Source: Phoronis australis
Lineage: Eukaryota > Phoronida > Phoronidae
NCBI GenBank assembly: GCA_002633005.1
Contig: NMRA01000457.1
Coordinates: 162,145-226,144, forward strand
DNA length: 64,000 bases
Direction of reading: 5' to 3'
The notes beneath the pieces were generated by a model, which was not told the origin of the DNA, did no database searches, and saw only the letters and a list, made by a program, of their open reading frames with translations. This document shows positions 1 to 12,900 of this stretch, in pieces. A program made the position numbers and the translations under genes. Position 1 is the stretch's first letter, and each line of letters opens with the position of its first letter.

Positions 1-404
1 CGCACTACGACTCCGTTTTCGTCGTCGGCTCCACTGTGCAATGAAGAAAATTTACTTCATTTTTTAAAGAGAATGGAACCTGAGTGACGATGAAAAAACA
101 GAAGCTGCTGGTAAGATGTGAATTTAAATCGAAGCCTTAGTGGATCACTCAGAAACTCGCAATACTCTCTTTTTCAAACCTTATCTTAAGACGATTTCCA
201 AAGCAATCCCGTCATTATTGCCAACACGAAAAACGGATTTGGTCTTTTGGGCATTTGAAGACTATTTTAAATACGACAAATTTGTTAACAATTGATGGCA
301 CAAAATATAAAACGTGTAATAAGCATTACGAAAAGAAGTAGGTTTCGCGCGCAAACGCTGTGGACCATAAACAAGTAGGTCTTTTAGTATGAGATTTGTA
401 GTTA

Positions 405-475
405 ATCGTGGTGGTGTAGTGGTAACGCACGCGCTCCCTATCTGCCAGGTCGTGAGTTCGAATCTTTGGTACATT
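405..475 (+). repeat. tRNA-like sequence (pol III A and B boxes), probable SINE head or tRNA pseudogene
   Basis: The sequence TGGTGTAGTGG at 412-422 fits an internal promoter A box. GTTCGAATC at 456-464 fits a B box, with normal spacing of about 34 nt. The T-arm flanks (GTGAG and CTTTG) do not pair properly and the acceptor arm is poor, so a functional tRNA is unlikely. A tRNA-derived SINE head or a decayed tRNA is the better call. Confidence 0.5.
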
Positions 476-589
476 CAGTTTTTCTGTTTGACACGTTCTC
501 CGCGTTTTGTTTTTTTTTTCCTTTCTTTCTTGGATAATACTTCAGGAATCAAGGAAAATGCTTGATTTTTAGAGGTAAAAACAGAAAAA

Positions 590-738
590 TTTCCTGAGCG
601 GGAGGGGGGCAAATCCCCCCTCCCGACCTCCCCCAAGTCGGTGCTATGCGCATCTACAATCGTGGTTCAGTTTGCACAAATGCTTACAGCCGGACAAAAT
701 GTTGGTCCCCCCCTTGTGATATCCTAGATCCGCCACTG
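590..738 (-). mobile_element. MITE copy with CAGTGGCGGATCTAGG end
   Basis: On the minus strand the element begins at 738 with CAGTGGCGGATCTAGGATAT and runs into a G-rich stretch. The first 31 bases match those of the element at 36103. The far boundary is unclear; the GC-rich inverted stretch near 598-635 may be internal. The end lies only about 25-40 bp before the Ig1 exon. Confidence 0.5.
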
Positions 739-777
739 ACCAGCTTCGATTGCCATTTTGAAGGCCGACGACAAAAG

Positions 778-957
778 TCACGTGGACAACTAATGCTTCT
801 ATAAACGCCATCAATAATACAAATCCAAGCCGATCTCACGTGCAAATAATTTCTGAGATCACGCGAGATCATGCGGGATGGTACAAGTGTAAAGGGACAC
901 ATCCATTCAACAACAGTGTCGTCGTTGGAGCATATGTAATGCAGGTACTTGTTTTAG
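778..957 (+). CDS. Exon: C-terminal part of first Ig domain
   Basis: The frame is open from 762 and reads VTWTTNAS, then the typical Ig E-F/F-strand motif ITRDHAGWYKCKG, then a closing strand ending VLVLG. The core Trp and the second Cys (in YKCKG) are present; the first Cys must be in an upstream exon. The donor is G|GTAAGA at 958. The acceptor is uncertain: AG at 776-777 gives phase 1 like all other exons, while AG at 762-763 is an alternative giving phase 2. Neither has a good pyrimidine tract, and a MITE end lies just upstream. The last codon is split and completed by the exon at 2402. Confidence 0.65.
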
Positions 958-3900
958 GTAAGAGACGAGCTCCAAAACAAGTGAGTGTTGTTTTCTTCCC
1001 CATAACATTTAGAGTTTGCAAAGAGGATGACCGCCTCAAACTACACTTGAAATAGCAGACTGTAACTTCATTTCCAAAAGTCATTGCTCTATTCACAATA
1101 ACCTCTAGCCCGTGTACTTGGGCACGATGCTTCCGTTGGATAATTCACCGACCAAAACGTCGTGCCAATTTAGGCTAGAAGTTGGTATACATAGTATCAA
1201 CAGATATGAGAAGACAAAATATTAATGCCCACGGACAGGTGCCCGTATACACGTACATACAACGTTTTGCCCAACTTTGGCAACCTTAGTGATACAACAA
1301 GTAGATGGCTAATATCGAACTATGATCTTCCAAACAAATTTCAACTCAAAGCCACAGGTGTAGCATTAATGACGTGCCGGAAACATTCTCCATGAGTCAG
1401 CTGTAACTATGTGAAGGTTGAATGTTTAAGAATCGTGCAGCGTTCCTTTTGTTTCTATCTCTGACCCTCAGACAGAATGTCCCCACTTTTTTCGAAGAAA
1501 TGTGGCAACTTCCTTATCTCCCATTATATCTCGAACAGTTACAGAAGCCGGGTACCGGTACCGGTATCTGGCGTGAATATATAAACATCTAGAGAAACGA
1601 TGTGTCAACGAGAATGAGTACCAAGTTAAAAGTTAGACACTGTTAATTTTTTTTACACACTGAACTTATACAAATGACTTCTACACGGTAGTACAGTACG
1701 GTGACGGTTCATTGTGGACAGTTATGTCTATGTCTTCGTTCTTATCAAAATTCATTGCTGTAACTCATTTCAAACTGAATTATATTAGAGCCTGGTTTTT
1801 TTAAACAATGCTTAAAAATATTGCTTTCAAAACCATTCCAATAGAACAATGGCTCCTTTAATTGGGCTGGATATCGGAATCCCAGCCAAGGTAAGGATTG
1901 TTCCCATTTCATTAATAAGACCGGCTGTTAGTAACGGGCTTGTTTTCACAGGAGGTTTGGCCGATGTGTGCTTCGTCTTCCAAGGAATAACTTACAAATA
2001 AGTCGTGCATGTTCACCAAAAGTTTATTGAATACCGACATGTCTATACACCAAGAGAGCCCATTTATTTCTGACGGTACTGTTTCATGATAAGTTCTCAT
2101 ATTTCTCAAGAGGGGACGTCGGTGATAAATTACAGTTAACAAAACACATCGTCTGTCTTTAGATTAAACGAGGTTACAGGTGACGTCGTTGTACCATTAA
2201 CTTTTAAATGTGCTTAGTATGTGTTGTTTTTCATGTGAGACATCTCGCGAGAATTGCGTGGAATTAGACAGTTCTTATATTTTAGATTTAGTCTCATTCA
2301 TTTCAGGCGAAGTGTGTATACCGATCTCCGAATTCAGTTAAATTACCTGTCAGAAACCGCAGTTTAAGTAATTCAAACTTAGTTTATTGTCTTTAATACA
2401 GACCCTCCAGTGATACAAACCAGCCTTCCGCATTTCTTTGTAAAGCCAGGAACAGAAGCCGAGTTCGTATGCAAAGGACAGGAAAACAATAGTGACAGCC
2501 TGCCTATATGGATGATGAACGCAAACGCGATTTATGGTGAAGATTTGGGGTAGAGCATAGCATATGCTCATTGATTATTATTGAATTATCGAACTTGAAA
2601 TTGATATTTGGAACCGGTTCGAATTAAACTCCTGACATGTTCTCGAGTTCCATCGTGTCACAAGGTCGTGGTATCTTGTTTGTTGAAGTTTCTATCAAAA
2701 CCAAATTAGCAATACTTTTCTCTACTTCTGTCATTCCGTCTTCTGACAAACAGTTTCCAGCTGCGAGCAACATGATTAACAGGAAGGTGTATCGCAATAA
2801 CGACGCTAAATACGTTTTGTCAAATTTCCTAGTCAGGATATCTCCTGTTTTATATAACTGTGTTTTAAAGTACGCTGTCAGCCATTTTTTCAAAGTGAGT
2901 GAACATTACATCTTCATAAACACCAAGTATGAAAGGTTTTCTATTTTAACAATTTCATCACACAAAGGTGTTCTATATAGGACTTTGAAAGGGTGTTCTA
3001 GGACTTTGAAAAGGCGTTCTGTAGAGAAAAAACACAAAAAGCACTGAGTTGTTTTCTAACCAACATTGTGTCAAGATTGCGATAGCTTTTTAAACCTGCT
3101 TCTATGGTCCAATTTTTCTTTCAGGTGCAACGAAAGTAGCTGAGGAGGACGGGCGTCTAGTTACACAGAACTTGAAGAATAAGGACGTTATGACTATTCA
3201 ATGTTTGCTATCGAGTGACACGGGACACGTCGTTAAGTCTGCAACGATAATCGTTCTGGGTAGAGGCTTGTTTATTTCACTTTTTCATAAGGCTGATTTC
3301 AGAAAAAAAAGATTTTTCTAGCCGATAATGTCGCTTTAATCACTTCAAGTGAAATGTGACACATAGACGGATTTAGGGGGGCCAGCNCCCCCCCCCCCCC
3401 CCTGCCTGGTGCAAGCAAAATTAGACGGAAACAGCGTGAAGAACTATGGAGTTCACTAACCAGGAACGGCGGCGGAGAGGCCCTAGAGCGCGGCGCAATC
3501 GAGTTCCCTTTTTTTCTCTTTTTTAGCCCTCCGATAGAATTTGGGAACACCAGGTACACATCGCCAGCCCCCGCAACCTTTTGGGCCGTCTCTGCGTACA
3601 ATCGCACTGTCCCCAATTCTCAGAGGCAACATGTTGCTCCCCGGTTATGGTATCCTAGTTCCGCCACTGCGACACAGCAAGATATCAGATATTTATTTGT
3701 GTCCCGGTAGAGCAACGGGATCACTGCACATGTGTCCGGAAATCAAGGTTTGACAAGATCACCATGTATGCTGCTGCTTATTAGTAGAATGGGCTGCTAA
3801 AGACGTGGCCGGAGTTCCAATCGCGGATGGTCGAGTTATGGTCGTTGGTCAACCCATTCCCAAACAATTCATTGAATCTAATGTTAAAATTTGGTAGTGT

Positions 3901-6900
3901 CATATTATTTGATAATGGTTTCCAAGGTGGTGCGATAGGAGCATAATATGATCTCATCGGCTTTATGGTGATTGAGTAAAATCAACTTTCGTACTCTTAA
4001 AGGAGATTGCCACCCGATTTAATTAATCTTTTTTACCGTCTTAATCGATCTATATTCACATCGCCTCTCATACGGTCGACCTCACCTTGCCGAGAGGTGT
4101 CGCGTTAACCTTTGAGGAAGGCGAAAAACGACGCAGCGACGTCAGTGGTTCGTCTGCAGAATCAATGCCACTATATTGCGGTGCATTGTTCCCGCTTGTC
4201 CAAACTATGAAGCTGTGAAGAAAGCGGGTATATCGTTTTTTCGACTTCTTTGAGAGCCCGGAATGCTTAGGAAAAGTGGCTCGCGGTAATGAAGAATGAA
4301 AGATATGCTGTTAATAGCAAGTATGAGGCCGTGAAACATCTCCATGTCTGTGGCCGGCATTTCGTCGACAGTGATTTCTTTGACGAATTCCGGCTTACCA
4401 AAGAACTATCCATACGTTCCGTTGCGTATGCATGTTCACGGAACCTCTTTAGTATTTCTTGATCAGTCTATTCCGGTTCGAAATGATAGCCTGTGAAACC
4501 TAACGATCCGACCCGTGAAGTCTTCGTCGGATGAGCTCTTTACTAAGTCGGGATTGGCGCCGGGCGAGTTGTCATGTAGACGTTTATTATTCTGCGTTCT
4601 GTTTCAAAATGAGTTATTCTCATCCTAAATGATTCTAAACAATGCTTACATGAAACTGAAAAAAGTCTGTTTTATTAAATACAATTTGTAATGTCTTGGA
4701 GTGCTCGTGAGTGCAAATGTTTTGAGAAGCCAGCAATGAATAAACCACTGCGTTACCGGCTTTCGATGCCAGAAACAAAGGTAATTGACCGGGCACCGAG
4801 GCCGTGTGAGCGCATGCTAATTCAGTGTTTGCTGACAGAAAGTTGTTGTGAAACAATTACTAGATTTTATATGCTATGGTCAAATGTTAGGGGAATCTTT
4901 ATTTAGAAATACAAATACATTATTCAAATCATTGATGCTGTACAACCTTTGCCGACGGTCTGTGGAAGGGGAACCCGACTTCGCGGCCCTCGACAAGTAA
5001 GCAGATTTTCAGTTTCGCGGCTAATTCACATAAATAATATTACGTGCACATTATTTTTCTGCTCACTATTATAGTCTTTTCGGGACTGGAGGTTTAGTTT
5101 CCAACTCAAGCTGTTTATGTTCGTACCAGTCCTGGCGGCAGCAACGGGTCTGATCGCCGGTGTTCCGAGCCACTTGCCGGGATAACAAGGGTTTTGTATG
5201 TTTAGAACTCAAAAATGACAAGTATAAACAACACAGATCTAGGTTCTCCTGTCTGTATTTCACGGAAGAATACTTCGAATTTATCTCCGAACAGACCCCA
5301 AACTCCTACGGCCGGACCCTGGTAAATTGGCCTGTCGAACTTTGTAGGCTACGCTGTGTAAAAATACCAATAAATTCGTAACAGCGAAATAAAACAACAC
5401 GTTTTTATAAGAACTCGGTTTTTTTAAGAGTTTTACATCGAAGTTTGATGATTTATTGGTGTTAAACGATGAATTCAAGCGATAAGATGACACCACTAAC
5501 CCGTGTTGTGAACTGCTAAACAGACTGCGTGTGAAACCAATGACGTCATTGGATAATTTCAACACCACCGTCTGCCGTCAGGTGTCAGGTAACGCAACCG
5601 AACCTGCCCCTATAGAGTAGATTTACTCGACCTTAATTGATAAAAAATAGATTGTTTTTTGGGAGGCATTCCCTTTTAACGTGATAGGTTTTGTGTTATC
5701 AACTAATGCACACGAACAGTAGTTGCATCTTCCACCACCCTTCGCCCCCAACCCCTGTCCCCAACCCCTGTCCCCCAACCCCTGCCCTCAACCCTCAACC
5801 CTCAACAACCAACCCCCAACCCCACGATGAAGTTACGGGTTTGAGTAATAGTTGGTCCTGTGCCTGCTTTGATAACAGTTTAGTACTTTTCCTGCTACTG
5901 TGCAGGTACATGTACGTTCCAATACAGTGACAAAATTATGGATCCGCGCATGCGCTCTTACTGCTGCTTACAGTTGTGTCTACGTTTAACAGAGCCTGTC
6001 GACGGTGGTTGGTCCGATTACGGTGAGTGGTCCTCGTGTACAGCGACGTGTGGCGGGGGAACGATGAAAGCGACAAGGACGTGTACGAAACCCCGTGCAG
6101 CACGACGTGGTACACCATGTCAGGGGCCATCAGAAAATGTAATCGATTGCAACAAACAAGTTTGTCCCAGAAAGCCAAGTAAATATGGAATGTTTTCATC
6201 TTGATGTTATCTTTCTTCAGAATGCCTGCAGTTCAGTTTGATGATCCACGATCTGAGAGGAGGCCCACTGGGCTTTTGGTATACAACAAGCAAATACGTC
6301 ATGCTGAGAAAAAGCTTGAAAATTAGAGTAGTATGAAGGGCCATTTTTTTNNNNNNNNNNNNNNNNNNNNNNNNNNNNNNNNNNNNNNNNNNNNNNNNNN
6401 NNNNNNNNNNNNNNNNNNNNNNNNNNNNNNNNNNNNNNNNNNNNNNNNNNNNNNNNNNNNNNNNNNNNNNNNNNNNNNNNNNNNNNNNNNNNNNNNNNNN
6501 NNNNNNNNNNNNNNNNNNNNNNNNNNNNNNNNNNNNNNNNNNNNNNNNNNNNNNNNNNNNNNNNNNNNNNNNNNNNNNNNNNNNNNNNNNNNNNNNNNNN
6601 NNNNTTCTCATGATCAAGTAGTCGATGGATTGACGGCGAAAGCCGCGCAAAATTAGACTTTCGGATTTAGCTCGGGAGCGTCCGTCAAAACCCGGATGTG
6701 CGAAGACCGTCTGCCATGACATCACGGAATTAGGTCCTTGAATTTGTGATTTTGGCATTCTTTTGGCATTTTTGTCGCTAAATCACCACTCGAAGGCAAT
6801 TTGAAGAGATCAACTAAAAGAAGGTATTCTAAGAGTTGTTCGATGCTAGTTTCGTGGAGTTCCATGCACATTTGAGTAGAAAATCTTTAGGAAACAGATT

Positions 6901-9900
6901 TCGACTGTCCAACCTTTATGTTTTCTGTGTTGTTGAGTTGGCCAGATATCCGCACGCGTTTGGAAGTCACTTGCAGTGTCATATTTGAAATTGTTGCTTA
7001 GGGTCACGTTCTATAACTTTTTTTTTGGTTCTTGAAAACGCCGAATGAGCTTTCCTTAGCACGCATGGTGGCAAATGGACTTGACGGAGTCAATTGCTCG
7101 CTTCAAGGGGAGGATTCATCATTAATAGCTCGATTTACTCCAAATTGATTCTTTTGTCTTCATCTTTGCCTACTACTGTGATTTTTAAATCAAGTATGCA
7201 TATTTTCTTAGTTCAGGTTTCCGACACTTGGGGTGCGTTCGGCGCTTGGACAGTATGTACCAAAACTTGCGGAAGCGGCGTACAGACCCGAAGCAGACTA
7301 TGCAGTGGGCAAGGCTGCCTTGGCAAAGACATAGTCACGCGCCAGTGTAATCGGCAAAACTGTCCAGGTAAGGATGTACACTTATCCTTTCATCCAGAAC
7401 TGGACGTCTGTAAAAAACTAAATGTGTATTCTAAGCCGTCGAAACCTTTGAGGTGTTTCGTGGTATGTCACGGTCAGATCACAACGCATATTTTGAACTA
7501 ATTAATGTGCAAACTTTCACACCCCAATGAAGCCTCATGGACGACAAGTAATTCCCCTCGTTAATGAGTCGGCCGTTTGGCCATTTCTCGCTTTTCCCAA
7601 TAACGAATTCAAGTGGGGATAATCGAACTAATTCAACCACTGTGAGTTGACGTACAGTATGAGCCTTTATTCAAAGGGTTTAAAATCCCGCAAAAGTGAT
7701 CCACGAAAGATTAAGTAATCTTTTAGTTTGTAAAAATAGTTTTAGGTATTTTAACTACTGGAATCTCTCTCCGCGTTACTGCATCTTACCGTCTGTCACA
7801 ATGTTACTTGCACGAGAAAGTGGCCCTGTGAAAAGTTCATTATCGTCACCCAGAAATCAACGTGTGAGAGTCTATGCGAATGCATTAATGTGGATATTTT
7901 TCCTAAACATAAAGTGAGGAATAGACCGGGAAAGTATAGTGAATCATCGTCCTGTTTTGCTTGACAACTTTTTATGCGACCACATATTTACATGTTGTCG
8001 CATGTTACCGGCATCTCTGTCTGGGCGTCCGGCGTCCGCAGCTGTGTCTCCTAAACACCTCACAGGATTTTGATGAGATTTGGCAGTGTTTTTATGAAGC
8101 TGATGACGGCTGACGACAACTTTCGGACGAATCGGACTACCGATGTGTTCCGTAGTCGCAGTTTTAGTTTTTATGTTTGCCTCTGTGTCTTCAAACTTGT
8201 GTCATTAACGGATTTTCACAAAATTTGGCAGATAGGCATCTATTAGTGAGGTAACGCTATCATCCGGTTTTCGGTTAAATTCAAGGCATTTTGCGCTATC
8301 TAGTGGCCATTTTCAATATTTCCGAGTCTGTTTTCCTGCATCTGCTCCTCTGCCAACCAAAACATTTTAAGGATGATTGTGGATGTATGTATGTTCATAA
8401 TGTGGAGAGGAGGGCTGACGATGATTTTCCGACGACCTTGACAACTGTGGCGCCTCTTAGTGGCAGTTTTCTACGCCCATGGCTATATCTCCTAAATCCT
8501 CAGCAGGATCTTTATTAAGTTTAGCAAGTGTATTTATATGAACTTGACAACAAACGATATCGACTTTCGGATGGATCGGACCACCGGTGTGCCCCATAGT
8601 GGCAATTTTACCTCTGTATCTTCAAAGGTACTTAACAGATTTTCATAAAATTTGGCAGATAGGCATCTATTAGTAAGCTGACGCTATTCTCCGGTTTTGG
8701 TTTGATTCGTGTTATTTTGCGCCACCTGGTGGTCATTTAAATGTTTTCGTGTCTTGTTATTTGGCATCTGCTCCTCTGTCAACCAAACCACTCTAAGGAG
8801 GGTAATTGGCATGAATGTTCCTAATGTGAAGAGGAAATCTGACGATGATTTTCCGACGACTTCATCTACTGTGGCGCCTCATAGTGGCAGTTATGTTTTT
8901 TGCGCCTGTAGTCTCTTAGTGGCAATTTCATTTTTTTTCGTTTTCCTCGGTTTCTCAGAAGTTCCTTGACGGATTTTTTATGAAATTTGGTAATTAGCTT
9001 TGATGACATACCAGTTTTCGGATGGATTCGATATATTTTTAGCCATCTAGTGGTCATTTTTATGTTCCACATAAACACCCTTAGAAGCAGTGTTTGCGGT
9101 GCATTCGTGGACGCATTTCAACGCTTGGCGTTGCTTTTGTTACCGTGAGGTAGGAACGAACATGAGATTCCTAGCCTTGGGTGTGCCAGAATCACCAAGT
9201 TGCACGGAATTCAGTGATTTAATTTAACCTCGTTGTTGTAGCAGGCACAAAAAGCTAGGATGTTTCCCAATAGATGAATCATTGTGTTTGTACATTTTTC
9301 AACATCAACCAATCGGAATATCTGATTGCTATTTTCAGCCATTGTCTGAATGCTGCTTCCATAAATAAATGAGAAGCTTGGATCTTCTACAGTGCTACCC
9401 CTCATAGCACTGGGGTTTGCATTTTCGGATTATTACGTTGCGGAAATTGATTGCTATAGACACTTACATGCATCTGAAGAGAAGCAACCTGTAGTTTTTA
9501 ATTCCACAGTATGGTGTTCTTGTCTTCAGTTGATGGCACCTGGGGCGAGTTTAGCGTCTGGTCGGCGTGTAGCGTCACGTGCGGTGAAGGAGTTCGACTG
9601 AAAACAAGACTGTGTACAAATCCTCCGCCGAAATATGGTGGGCAAAATTGCTCGGGACCAAGTTATTTGACTGAGTCTTGTAACAAACCGCCTTGCCGAG
9701 GTAATGTACAACTGTAAGGACTTACAATAGAAATAAACATGGCGTAAAGCACATTCACGAATAGGCTGTGTCCGTAATGATATAGATTCTCCCTTGTGGT
9801 AGTGAACGAAAATTCATCCTCACTTTGTCTAATGACTATGGTAATGGGTAAAGCAAAATTGCAGGCTGGTTTTTGAAAAGAAAAAGAATTGACAATTTGG

Positions 9901-12900
9901 GACAGCCTAAGTTCAAAATGTCTTAGTAGCTTTAAGACTGCTCTTTTAGTCTAAAATAAAATGTCCAAACTTACGACTATCATCACTGTAAACTGTTGAG
10001 GAATAGGTTTTGTTGATATTTTTTACAATCCCTGATGTCCCTAACTAATCTGCTGCTTTCGATTCCAGAACCGGCAAAGTGACCGAGACTCGTAGGGGCG
10101 TCTTGCTTGCCAGGGCCTTCCTACTGAAGCAGTCCCAATTGTATCCAAATGTTGTAAATAAATCCCCCACTTAGCGTTTCCCGGCCAAGATAATTCTTAA
10201 AACCGTACTTCACGCGCTCCCTGGCCTAGTTTTCTTTTCTTTTAGTTAGCAGGTTGTAGTTTATATGCAACATTTTTCATGTCATTCTTAATAAAAATAC
10301 GGTCCGTTTATTATCCCAAACGTTTGTTTCGGTTCATAACGGCTTCCCGTAATTTTATTAATTAGTCGTGCCTTACTCCGGAAGTAACGTTCAAGGGGTG
10401 AAGAATTTCCCGCCATTTGGTTTTCATGTAGTCTGACTGTGTGAACTGTAGTCAGTTATCATTTTACCTCGGTTGTGATAAGTTTGGTTGTCGTTTGTGT
10501 TTGTTTAGGAGTCAGTCAACAGCAGGGTTGCTGCGTACCGGGGTATGCTCATTATCGTCTCACGCACTGTGGGTGTGCCATTATATCGCTTTCCTAAAGA
10601 TGTCACGCTCTGCCGTACTTGGCCCGTTCCTGTGAAGAACGCAGCGTTGGTGTCCACGCGACGCACAAAGCAGTGGAGAATTAGCGAGTGTGTGGCAAGG
10701 ATTTTCTGCCGTTGGATTACGAAAGAAATATGTGCGTGGAATCGTTGAAGGTTTCTGCAAAACAACCCCTCAAGAAGGGTGCCATACTGTCGCTTTTGAT
10801 TCCTGACAGTGCCCCGTCGCCACCCCCTAGAAGTGCATTTTTGAAGCATGTGGCCTCACGAGCTGTGGCCTCTACAGTGACAGAGGGCGCTACATCTACT
10901 GTCACCAGTGCCTCTGAACGTATCCCAGAGTGTGTAATTCCGGGAACTAGCAGTGATTCGCCCTGTGTTGGTGTTGTCTCCAGCCCAGAGCCAGTAAGCA
11001 GGCCTGCAGCGATGTTGAGTAGTGGGAATCAATATAGGCCAAGCTCGACACCCAGTGGGGACGACAGTTCGTCGTCCAGTGGTCAGGCCGGTGAGCCAAA
11101 CTTTAATGAGTTTATTGTGGACTTGACTAAAGTATTGGAGCTATTTAGAAGGTGCTAAGTGTGCGACGAGGGAGTCGCATGCCTGGATGTAAGCGGTTTG
11201 GGTGCTCAAGCCACCATCCAGTGGGAACAGCATAGGCATTCCACTGAGGTCGGCATAGCAGTGCACACCTTGCATTTGCACCAAGACGTCCCACCACGTC
11301 TGTCCTCAGTCTCTGCCTTACCTCTCTCAACAGCTGTCTGTATTCTGTCTCACTATACTCGGGCTCAAACATATATCCACCCACTGCTACTGCAAACTAA
11401 ATCCAACGAAATCGAGTTCTCTTAACAACCTAGCTTGTAGTAGAATACCCGTCGATGGGAAGTGGAGACGACAATTTTAGGAAAACAGCGCAAAAACAAA
11501 ATAGAACAGGTCCTCACAGTAACTCGAACGTACTAGAAACGAAATGGCGGGAAATAAATTCTTAACCCCCTAAACGTCACTTCCGGATTAGTGCACTGTG
11601 ATTAACTGAAGCGTATGTCTGGGATAATCAAAGAACCGTATTTTGTCTAAAAATGACACGAAAAATGGTTACCTTCCCCTTAAATTTCTCTCTAAATTCA
11701 GACCGAAGACCAAAAATGGACTTCATGAAGGAATGTTCATCGATTTTCGGAAAGTCTTTAATCACTTTCCAAGACACGGACCCCAGAAAGCGTTAGTCAA
11801 CTTAGAGTTATCAGGAGATCGTGTCAAACCAATGCATCCTAAATACGAATTATGTTGCATTTCATGTCCTCTTAAGAAGTAGCCCTTTGTTGCTATATTT
11901 TCCCTGCAGTGAATGGAAACTGGTCACCTTACTCTCCTTGGTCCAAATGCTCGGTCACATGCGGAAGTGGTCGTCGAGAAACTACCCGAGTGTGCAACAT
12001 GCCATCTCCCAGCAATGGCGGACGACTTTGCTTTGGTCCTTCAAAAATGTACAGAAATTGCAGTCGTCCCAAATGTCAAAGTACAGTGTAACTGTTTGGT
12101 TTCGTAACCACTACTGTAGACTTCAATGTCGTCGTTGTCAGCTTGAAACACCTGCTGCAATGCTAGACTTGCATACATTATGTCATTTTTTCGGTAATTT
12201 GAGGAGGTGTTCCTTGACTATGATTCGTGTATCTCCATGCTCAAAACGTTTGTGAGACACTTGCGTCGAGAAACTGATAACATAGTTGTGCATATTTCAG
12301 CAGTATGAAAATCAAATTTCGATCACGTTTTGATATCAATTATTGCAAAGTAGTCAAAACTGATTGTTAATTAGCGCCCTTACAGTGAATGTATCAAATG
12401 TGCACATGCTAGAGCCGTAAATGCCTACCCGCTACATGAAAATGGACTTTTCAGCGGACGGAGAGTGGTCTACTTACACCCCATGGACTGCGTGTGACGT
12501 TACATGTGGAAATTCAACGGAGAAAAGATGGCGTCGATGTGTGAACCCAACCTCATCTGCTGCCGTTATTGGCTGTGTTGGAGAGTCGATTCAGTTTCGT
12601 CCGTGTTATATTCCTTGTAGAGGTAATTTCTAAAAATCGATTTATTTGTAATACCGAAAATTTAACGTGAAACACGGGTGTTATTTGATGCGTCTCCAAT
12701 TTCTGTCATCACCTAAAATACATCATCAGTAATTTCGAACCTGCTTGTAAAATCATCTTGGATACCGGGTCCTCTAAGTTGATCAGACTCCAGCCATCAC
12801 TAGAAATGTCACCTGTTGCATCGCTGTAACCATAGCCACGACATTGCTTTCGGCTGATCTCATCAGTGACTGCATCAAATTCCTTTACGTTACCCTGATC

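Larger units (their letters stand above)
1..763 (+). other. 5' flank or upstream intron
   Basis: No coding exon is recognised here. The stretch holds a tRNA-like segment (about 405-475) and a MITE end (about 590-738). The first part of Ig1, including its first cysteine, is not found and is presumably upstream of the window. Confidence 0.5.
3260..5992 (+). other. Intron with MITE, broken THAP gene and C-rich repeat
   Basis: Holds the MITE at 3363-3667, a decayed THAP gene at about 4176-4405 and a C-rich repeat at about 5738-5825, each listed separately. Nothing else is recognised. Confidence 0.6.
9701..11909 (+). other. Intron holding a TTAA-flanked THAP transposon remnant
   Basis: Most of its middle is the element at 10362-11601. 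Nothing else is recognised. Confidence 0.6.

Noticed and set aside
2637-3047. 136-codon open frame on + and 89 codons on -
   Set aside because: It lies inside the intron that splits Ig2, has no domain motif, and the flanking exons join in frame without it.
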